This document shows, piece after piece, positions 15,571-19,862 of a DNA stretch of 19,862 bases. Source of the stretch: an uncultured Oscillospiraceae bacterium (GTDB taxonomy: Bacteria; Bacillota; Clostridia; Oscillospirales; Ruminococcaceae); contig UQGL01000037.1 in NCBI GenBank assembly GCA_900540595.1, forward strand, positions 1 to 19,862, written 5' to 3'. Numbering within the stretch: the stretch's first letter is position 1; each line of letters begins with the position of its first letter. Under the pieces are notes generated by a model that saw only the letters and a list, made by a program, of their open reading frames with translations, was not told where the DNA came from and searched no databases. Made by a program: the position numbers and the translations under genes.

Positions 15571-15625
15571 TGTGGTGTTCCCTCCGCAAGCTGGAATGAA
15601 TCTTGCTCAACTACTTATAACACTA

Positions 15626-15964
15626 TCAAGTGGTCAACGCACCAATGCACAAAACGAATCCAATGGCACCCACCGTCATAAACGCCAGACCTATTCCGGC
15701 GGGTTTTTTTCTTTTTTCCATAAGCTGTAATTGTTCACCGTCTATAGCTTTCAGCGGATAATTTCTTCTTTGTATCAGATATAACAGCAACCCGCTCGAA
15801 TTGTTTCCGTTGGCTGCAAGCAACCCCCACAGCTTCGGATGTTCCAGTCCACGCGCAGCCGCATCAAGCGCCGTTAGCTTGTAGATCTGATAAACGGTTT
15901 CTGCCCCGCCAACAACTGCGACTGCAACAAATATCACAGCCAAAACAATATTCCACTCTATCAT
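15626..15964 (-). CDS. Small membrane protein of unknown function
   Basis: This 112-residue protein has hydrophobic segments at about 5-27 and 88-109 and a charged, asparagine-containing middle that includes LLAANGNNSSGLLLYLIQRRNYP. I do not recognise the family. Its start lies 10 nt after the stop of the XRE regulator, so the two are almost certainly co-transcribed. Regulators with membrane anchors are often paired with small membrane proteins in Clostridia, which suggests a shared envelope-sensing or transport-related role. That is only inference. Confidence 0.75.
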   Translation of the reverse strand: MIEWNIVLAVIFVAVAVVGGAETVYQIYKLTALDAAARGLEHPKLWGLLAANGNNSSGLLLYLIQRRNYPLKAIDGEQLQLMEKRKKPAGIGLAFMTVGAIGFVLCIGALTT

Positions 15965-15974
15965 CCATTTCTCC

Positions 15975-16382
15975 TTAAATCCGTTTGATAATTTGATACA
16001 GCAGCACTGACGAGCTCATAATAGCCAGACAGAATACCACAAGCAAATAATAGCTCTTGTCCGGCAAAAGCATACTTAAAGCAATCAACAGAATCACTGT
16101 AACCGCATTAAGTATAATAGCGCCTATCAATTTCTGCGTGCTTTTTACAACATTTGTACATTCTTCCAGATGCTCCATCATTTCCCGGTCTCCCTTTAAT
16201 AAATCATCAAGACTTGTGGAATAAAGATCGCTTAACGCAATGACGCTGATAATATCCGGATACGATTTTTCATTTTCCCAATTTGAAATTGTCTGCCTGG
16301 ACACATTGATCTTTTCAGCAACAGTTTCTTGCGTAAATCCGGATTTCATACGAGCATCCTTCAGCTTTTTCCCGATCTCCAT
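15975..16382 (-). CDS. XRE-family regulator with C-terminal membrane anchor
   Basis: This 135-residue protein has a helix-turn-helix domain at about 5-60 (KLKDARMKSGFTQETVAEKI, then VSRQTISNWENEKSYPD and the LDDLLKGD ending typical of the family). A linker follows, then two hydrophobic segments at about 86-106 and 111-131. It should bind DNA while held at the membrane. I start it at 16382 (MEIGKKL), since AAGGAGGG lies 8 nt upstream; the open frame extends 30 codons further without such a site. Two direct repeats overlap its own promoter, which suggests autoregulation. It heads a two-gene operon with the small membrane protein. Confidence 0.88.
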   Translation of the reverse strand: MEIGKKLKDARMKSGFTQETVAEKINVSRQTISNWENEKSYPDIISVIALSDLYSTSLDDLLKGDREMMEHLEECTNVVKSTQKLIGAIILNAVTVILLIALSMLLPDKSYYLLVVFCLAIMSSSVLLYQIIKRI

Positions 16383-16433
16383 ATTCGCAGCCCTCCTTTC
16401 GGGAACATCTTGCCACATTGCACCTCTATTGTC

Positions 16434-16483
16434 TATCAAATTGCTTTTACACGAAGGAATTTCAAGTGTCAAAATTGCTTTAC
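16434..16483 (-). promoter_or_regulatory. Promoter of the XRE operon overlapped by two direct repeats
   Basis: On the minus strand -35 TTGACA (16467-16472) and a weak -10 TAAAAG (16444-16449) are 17 bp apart. A 17-bp sequence occurs twice in the same orientation: TATCAAATTGCTTTTAC at 16434-16450 and TGTCAAAATTGCTTTAC at 16467-16483. The offset is 33 bp, about three helical turns. One copy covers the -10 and the other the -35. This is the layout expected for an autorepressor binding two sites on one face of the helix. Confidence 0.5.
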
Positions 16484-16588
16484 ATAACGAATGAACGCGG
16501 TTTTAAGAACGAATTTTATCTCTTACAGCCTCTGCGTTGCTGCATTCAGTATACCACGCTTTTTTCTCTCAGGAAAGCTTCTGCACAC

Positions 16589-16630
16589 AAAAAACAGACC
16601 GCTGCCGTGCTCAAGGCACACAGAGGTCTG
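16589..16630 (-). terminator. Intrinsic terminator upstream of the XRE operon
   Basis: On the minus strand CAGACC...GGTCTG encloses an inner GTGC-cttga-GCAC hairpin (16595-16630), followed directly by six T (16589-16594). It would stop leftward transcripts coming from the mobile region before they reach the XRE promoter. Confidence 0.75.
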
Positions 16631-16704
16631 ATGGCAATTCCGATACTTTTTCTGTTTCAGGGGACGACCGCTTCCCGCCATCGGCACCAACGGCTTAATG
16701 CCAT

Positions 16705-16920
16705 GCACTCAAAGCGCTGTCGAAGCAGGTGGACAAGCCCCTGCGCATCGTGGACAAAGGCCGCCACCTAACGACCACGAAAGAGGACCCTGCCCGCGGC
16801 ATTGATGCTGCCACATTGGCCGCCGAAACGGGCCACGCCCAGCCCAGCACCACACTGGTAATTTATACGCAGGTCTACCACAAACAGCCGAGCAGTGAAT
16901 TGTACGAAAAACAAAAAATC
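16705..16920 (+). pseudogene. Probable C-terminal remnant of a tyrosine recombinase (integrase)
   Basis: About 72 codons read as an open frame with the stretch LAAETGHAQPSTTLVIYTQVY. It resembles the end of phage-type integrases, where Gly-His, a STT motif and a final tyrosine nucleophile (here in IYTQV) occur in this order. The frame has no plausible N-terminal domain, and an in-frame stop lies just upstream near 16697. It continues by chance through the adjacent tRNA fragment. The arginine-containing catalytic core is missing, so it cannot be active. The resemblance is moderate and I cannot run a search. Its position beside a tRNA-derived site supports the call. Confidence 0.4.
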
Positions 16921-16965
16921 GCAGCCACACTATTTTGCAAAAACAGCGCGTCTGCGTTCTTTTAT

Positions 16966-17010
16966 TGGTGGGCCGTGAGGGATTCGAACCCCCACTCAAG
17001 CGGTTATGAG
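16966..17010 (-). other. 3' fragment of a tRNA-Met-type (CAU) gene, candidate attachment site
   Basis: On the minus strand the 45 bases from 17010 to 16966 read as a tRNA from the anticodon loop onwards. They show CTCATAA (anticodon CAU), the 3' anticodon strand, a short variable loop, a T arm with TTCGAAT, the acceptor strand and an encoded CCA. The upstream bases do not provide the matching anticodon stem, D arm or 5' acceptor strand (GGGCCGT would be needed). It is therefore not a complete tRNA. Such fragments are typically left where an integrase inserted an element into the 3' end of a tRNA gene. Confidence 0.7.
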
Positions 17011-17201
17011 AAAGCATCGCTGGTAAAAATTCTAGAATCACCGTAAAAATTTGCCGATATTCTACAGATAAGAGCAACTGATTTTAGGTAATGTGTAGTA
17101 ATTTTCGCAGCGTTTCTCAACCAAAATGCAGAGCCGTAGATAAATTGGTAGATGAGTTTTGTAGCGAAGCTGGATTAAAAGTCACACACAGAAATTAGAG
17201 G
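17011..17201. other. AT-rich non-coding stretch next to the tRNA fragment
   Basis: This region has no convincing gene. It contains two copies of GTAAAAATT (17023-17031 and 17043-17051) exactly 20 bp apart and a TTCTAGAA palindrome between them. Repeats beside an attachment site can be integrase or excisionase arm sites, but these are short and AT-rich and could be chance. Confidence 0.3.
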
Positions 17202-17432
17202 TTATGGCCGTAAGGCTAATACCTGTGCAACAAACTCATCCTCAGTCTGCACAAAGTGATAGGGCGCATACTCGCCATAGGCTTCGGGGCGGCTGATGGT
17301 CATAATCTCTACACCGGTATTCCCAAGGGCTTCATTCAGCGCCCATTTCAAATCGGCTAAACGTTTCCCATGTACGGTTTCAAATGCTATGCAACCGTGG
17401 GCATAGCGGTCTTTAGCAATAACGTAACACAT
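17202..17432 (-). CDS. Small conserved protein typical of mobile elements, function unknown
   Basis: This 76-residue soluble protein starts MCYVIAKDRYAHGC and contains ISRPEAYGEYAPYHFV. I recall similar short proteins, with the same MCY start and the AYGEYAPY motif, from mobile elements of gut Firmicutes; I believe they are grouped under a DUF (possibly DUF6718), but this is from memory. I start at 17432, where AAGGG lies about 7 nt upstream. The open frame extends ten codons further to 17462 with a Lys/Arg-rich start. It begins 44 nt after the HNH gene on the same strand, so it may be the third gene of that operon. Confidence 0.65.
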   Translation of the reverse strand: MCYVIAKDRYAHGCIAFETVHGKRLADLKWALNEALGNTGVEIMTISRPEAYGEYAPYHFVQTEDEFVAQVLALRP

Positions 17433-17476
17433 TTGTTTACCCTTATTTTTGGCTCGGCGCAAGAAGCTTCCGAACG

Positions 17477-18133
17477 TCAGGCGATTGCGACCAATTCACT
17501 AAGATCGGGATACTCGTCAATATGATTTCGCACATATGTACGGGTGAAGCCTGCAAACTTATGGCTTCTGTTTAGCATTCCACGCAGGGTTCTGTAATTT
17601 CTCTGGCTGGGATTTTGTTTGTAATTTGCAAGACAACGATATAATGTTGTCATAGTAGTCTGTAAAGCGTTTACCCGTGTTTGGCATTCAAGGATTCGGA
17701 TGCCGGTGTTCTCTTTTTCAAAGCACTCAGTTAGTAACCCTGCTGTGCGGACGGCATCCTCAGTGGATTCGATTGCGGTCACGACTACATGACTGTCTAC
17801 AAGTTCTTGCCGGATGGATGCTTCGGGGTCTTCTTTACAGCAGTCGATGATATGCTCCTCATATTTTTTCTGGTTCTTTACACTGTTGCAATGTGGACAA
17901 GAAAGAAACAGATTATTCCAATCAAACATCAAATCACGGTCTTTACCATGATGCGGCTTTAAATGTTCAATGTGGATGCTTTGCAATTTGTCAATTTCAC
18001 AGAGATAGCACTTTCCGTTAAAGTCCTTGTTTAGCTGAAAAACAACATCTCGTTCTCTATAATTTTCGGTTCCCTTTTCCTTTTCAATCGCAAGCGATGC
18101 GGGAGCCGTTTTAGTACGATTTACTTTTACCAT
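17477..18133 (-). CDS. ptuB: HNH endonuclease, PtuB-like (Septu anti-phage system)
   Basis: This 218-residue protein is a predicted nuclease. Its HNH core spans about 40-92: zinc cysteines Cys42/Cys45 (CYLC) and Cys79/Cys82 (CPHC), the catalytic segment IHIEHLKPHH with Glu56-His57, DWNNLFLSC with Asn73/Asn74, and Asn83 after the last zinc cysteine. This matches the HNH proteins paired with ATPases in Septu and retron-linked PtuAB systems. The C-terminal half is helical with no motif I recognise. The start at 18133 has GGGAG 8 nt upstream, inside the end of the ATPase gene; only 5 nt separate the genes. No reverse transcriptase gene is visible, which favours a stand-alone Septu system. Confidence 0.78.
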   Translation of the reverse strand: MVKVNRTKTAPASLAIEKEKGTENYRERDVVFQLNKDFNGKCYLCEIDKLQSIHIEHLKPHHGKDRDLMFDWNNLFLSCPHCNSVKNQKKYEEHIIDCCKEDPEASIRQELVDSHVVVTAIESTEDAVRTAGLLTECFEKENTGIRILECQTRVNALQTTMTTLYRCLANYKQNPSQRNYRTLRGMLNRSHKFAGFTRTYVRNHIDEYPDLSELVAIA

Positions 18134-18138
18134 ACTTA

Positions 18139-19359
18139 TTACTCCCGGTTCATCAATTCCAACTTGAGACGACTATATTCTTCCGAAAAATCAAGCGCCA
18201 AGTAATCGGGAACCTCATCCAAATAAGTCTCTAATTCCGATGCACGAGCAAAATCTTCATCTGTCAATGTGGCCTTTTGGACAATTTCCTTGTACTCGGT
18301 AAACTTCTGACGAAGTTCAGCTGACAACAAATCCGTATCGAAGTACCCTTCAACAACGCCCTCGTAAGGCAGGTCGGTTAAGCCATCTTTTACCAGAAGC
18401 TTCTTTTCCAAGTCATAGACGACGGCATTCGCAGTGGAATTTAAGATGAACGGAGAATGTGTGGTTAAAACAAACTGGATATTCGGGAACAGCTGCGTCA
18501 AAATCGGAACGATTTTCTTCTGCAAATCAACATGCAGATGGGTTTCGATTTCGTCAATCAGCACAAGGCCCTCTAAATCATAGCGACGCTTGGATTCCAT
18601 GCGCATGATTAAATCGCCAATGATATCAAAAACAGCAGCATAGCCCATTGACAGAGTGGTGAAATCAAACGGATCATGCCCTGCCTGACAAATGGTAAAG
18701 GCAAAGGTTTCGATGTCGAATTTCAGTTCAAGAGTATCATCGGAATAAATGGAGCGCAGAACATTCTGGAATCTGTCAAACCAAGCATGGATTTCGGCGG
18801 CGCGGGCTTCATTCCCATTGGTTTTAGCAAAGGCTTCTGTTGTTTTTAGGTTGACAAGATATTTGACAAGCTGCTGACTGGGATGGTCTTTGAGAGAGTA
18901 GACCTCCTGCAAATCAACTTTTTCAATATTTTTGGAAATCTGAACCTTGATTTCACGGTCGTCGCCGTAATAAGCGAGGATATATTCACCTTTTAGGTAT
19001 TTCTCACGCAGATTGAGATAGGACGGGAATGCGAGGACAACTCCATCTGCCCAATGAGATAAGAACTTGTTCCAATGGGCAATACTATTACGAATGCCCT
19101 CGCAAGCAAGTTTTCCGCTTTCAGAATTAGATGCAGTTTGAAGTCGTTGCTCGTCAAAAGCAATATTTTCTAAGCAATCTGATTGGATGACAAAGTTGTC
19201 CGAAACTGCATACGATAAAAAGTCAACAGCACTTTTCAAAACGCTGGTCTTGCCGCTGCCGTTCTTTCCTGTCAAAATCAAATGCTTGGGCTGGCTTTCA
19301 GAAAGAGGTATCGTAATATCCTTCAAATGGCGAACATGGTTGATGCGAAGTTCTGTCAT
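18139..19359 (-). CDS. ptuA: AAA/ABC-type ATPase, PtuA-like (Septu anti-phage system)
   Basis: From the chosen start this is a 406-residue ATPase of the AAA_15/AAA_21 (SMC/RecF-like) type. It has an N-terminal MTELRINHVRHLKDI strand, Walker A GKNGSGKT (31-38), a signature-like LSMG (236-239), Walker B LVLIDE (Asp269, Glu270) followed by HLHVDLQ, and the H-loop TTHSPF (His301). It should gate or recruit the adjacent HNH nuclease on sensing infection, the model for Septu. The start is uncertain: the open frame extends to 19494, but a good promoter (19413-19441) lies inside that extension. This leaves ATGs at 19392 or 19359, neither with a clear ribosome site. I chose 19359 because family members begin with this strand. 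Codon use and low GC differ from the chromosome to the left. Confidence 0.8.
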   Translation of the reverse strand: MTELRINHVRHLKDITIPLSESQPKHLILTGKNGSGKTSVLKSAVDFLSYAVSDNFVIQSDCLENIAFDEQRLQTASNSESGKLACEGIRNSIAHWNKFLSHWADGVVLAFPSYLNLREKYLKGEYILAYYGDDREIKVQISKNIEKVDLQEVYSLKDHPSQQLVKYLVNLKTTEAFAKTNGNEARAAEIHAWFDRFQNVLRSIYSDDTLELKFDIETFAFTICQAGHDPFDFTTLSMGYAAVFDIIGDLIMRMESKRRYDLEGLVLIDEIETHLHVDLQKKIVPILTQLFPNIQFVLTTHSPFILNSTANAVVYDLEKKLLVKDGLTDLPYEGVVEGYFDTDLLSAELRQKFTEYKEIVQKATLTDEDFARASELETYLDEVPDYLALDFSEEYSRLKLELMNRE

Positions 19360-19412
19360 GAATGTCTTGTCCACAATAACCCCAACTTTCATTGCTATAC
19401 TGGCATACACTA

Positions 19413-19441
19413 AGTATAAACGTTTTTCTGCAAAATAACAA
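19413..19441 (-). promoter_or_regulatory. Promoter of the Septu-like operon
   Basis: On the minus strand TTGTTA (19436-19441) and TATACT (19413-19418) are 17 bp apart, placing a start of transcription near 19406. It lies within the longest open frame of the ATPase gene, so the true start codon must be downstream at 19392 or 19359. Confidence 0.6.
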
Positions 19442-19560
19442 CATGAAAATTTGAAAGAAGTATTATCATAAAATAGAGAGGTCATGTTAGTCACGCTTTC
19501 AATAGCAGCAAACTATATCAAGGTGAATTTGATAACTCGATATAGACAGCCGGAGGATAC

Positions 19561-19589
19561 TTGACAAGGAAAAAGAACACTGGTACTAT
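19561..19589 (+). promoter_or_regulatory. Strong promoter ahead of a candidate small RNA
   Basis: A perfect -35 TTGACA (19561-19566) and -10 TACTAT (19584-19589) are separated by 17 bp. No start codon with a ribosome site follows before the terminator at 19634-19662. Confidence 0.7.
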
Positions 19590-19595
19590 ATAGAA

Positions 19596-19660
19596 AATAA
19601 TCGGGCTGGTCGAAAGACCATGGTCCACCGAGCGGCGGGGAATTTCCCCGCCATTTTTAT
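19596..19660 (+). ncRNA. Candidate roughly 60-nt small RNA upstream of parM
   Basis: Between the promoter at 19561-19589 and an intrinsic terminator lies a short structured segment. It contains the hairpin TGGTC-GAAA-GACCA (19607-19620), with a GNRA-type tetraloop, and the GC-rich terminator hairpin. No reading frame is plausible. It could be a stand-alone regulatory RNA, for example a copy-number or transfer control RNA, or an attenuated leader of the ParM-like gene that starts 107 bp further on. I do not recognise a known family. Confidence 0.4.
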
Positions 19661-19662
19661 TT
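19634..19662 (+). terminator. Intrinsic terminator of the candidate small RNA
   Basis: GGCGGGGAA-t-TTCCCCGCC (19634-19652; effectively an 8-bp stem with a 3-nt loop) is followed by ATTTTTATTT. Confidence 0.8.
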
Positions 19663-19691
19663 CTGTGGTTTGTGATTGGTAAAGAAAATTC

Positions 19692-19720
19692 CGGCGAGGG
19701 AGATACACTCTCCCCCGCCG
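19692..19720 (+). terminator. Second terminator-like hairpin in the parM leader
   Basis: A 12-bp stem with one mismatch (C-GGCGAGGGAGA, loop tacac, TCTCCCCCGCC-G) is followed by TTTATTAT. It lies 48 bp before the ParM-like start, so it could act as a second stop or as a leader structure. TATTAT at 19723-19728 just after it could also serve as a -10 box for the downstream gene. Confidence 0.45.
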
Positions 19721-19768
19721 TTTATTATAGATTCCCGAAAGACTTTGAAAAGAAAGAAGGCATTCCCT

Positions 19769-19862
19769 ATGAGTATTATTATAGGCATCGACCACGGCTA
19801 TTACGCTATCAAAACAGCCCACTGCTCGTTCCCGGCAGGGCTTACCAGTTACGGAGAACACG
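19769..19862 (+). CDS. parM: ParM/StbA-like actin-family ATPase, 5' end only
   Basis: Only the first 31 codons lie in the window. They include IGIDHGYYAIKT, the actin-type phosphate-1 motif (Asp-x-Gly with a following Lys), and SFPAGLTSYGEH. Proteins starting this way are the ParM/StbA-like segregation ATPases of plasmids and conjugative elements in gut Firmicutes, as I remember them. They form filaments that separate DNA copies. The ATG at 19769 has GAAGG about 8 nt upstream. The gene is cut by the right edge. It supports the view that the region from 17,000 rightwards is a mobile element. Confidence 0.65.
   Translation, partial: MSIIIGIDHGYYAIKTAHCSFPAGLTSYGEH

Noticed and set aside
16418..16771. 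117-codon plus-strand frame running through the XRE promoter and a terminator
   Set aside because: Crosses regulatory structures and has no recognisable content or ribosome site.
16966..17040. Complete tRNA-Met gene
   Set aside because: The 5' acceptor strand, D arm and 5' anticodon stem that should pair with the 3' half are missing from the upstream sequence.
16937..17046. Peptide WWAVRDSNPHSSGY at the end of a plus-strand frame
   Set aside because: This is the antisense translation of the tRNA 3' end, a well-known annotation artefact, not protein.
19586..19861. 91-codon minus-strand frame at the right edge
   Set aside because: It overlaps the ParM-like start, the terminator and the small-RNA candidate, has no ribosome site or domain, and is best seen as chance.
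17477..19862. Retron (reverse transcriptase plus PtuAB)
   Set aside because: No reverse transcriptase motif such as xxDD lies upstream of the ATPase before the window edge, and nothing resembles an msr/msd region.
1..19862. CRISPR array
   Set aside because: No regularly spaced repeat of 25-40 bp with unique spacers was seen anywhere; all repeats found are palindromic or isolated pairs.

Overview
The left two thirds of this window (about 1-14,000) is GC-rich, with very long antisense open frames. Its genes are those of a gut Firmicute of the Clostridia; I infer a Faecalibacterium/Subdoligranulum/Gemmiger-like member of the Ruminococcaceae, from gene style and from the short palindromic repeats between genes. 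I cannot confirm species. From about 14,200 rightwards the sequence becomes more AT-rich, most clearly after about 17,000, and looks acquired.

Layout. 24-1640 (-) is a hybrid histidine kinase. 2049-4313 (-) is a compact permease/ATPase/binding-protein operon for amino-acid uptake. 4497-6044 (+) is a cardiolipin synthase. 6109-7583 (-) holds a small transaldolase and L-ribulose-5-phosphate 4-epimerase. 7915-9908 (+) holds an AraC-family regulator and an M24 peptidase. 9993-13985 (-) is a deoxysugar cluster reading rhaB, an L-fucose/L-arabinose-isomerase-like gene, then rhaD. Together these three could convert L-rhamnose to dihydroxyacetone phosphate and L-lactaldehyde, but the isomerase is not the classical RhaA. 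14,307-16,382 (-) holds an acetyltransferase, a flavodoxin/ferredoxin fusion, a small membrane protein and a membrane-anchored XRE regulator.

The right end looks like a mobile element. A 3' fragment of a tRNA-Met-type (CAU) gene lies at 16966-17010 beside a probable integrase remnant. To its right are a small conserved protein, an HNH nuclease and an AAA/ABC-type ATPase that together look like a Septu (PtuAB) anti-phage system. Next comes a promoter-hairpin-terminator unit that looks like a roughly 60-nt small RNA, and then the first 31 codons of a ParM-like gene cut by the window edge. The orientation of the tRNA fragment predicts that the element extends to the right, as the gene content suggests.

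Several intergenic regions carry palindromic elements: a 172-bp imperfect palindrome at 1823-1994, a multi-hairpin element at 10850-11005 and shorter palindromes at 1777-1808 and 12475-12553. Promoters with good -35/-10 spacing are visible ahead of many operons. No rRNA, complete tRNA or CRISPR array was seen.
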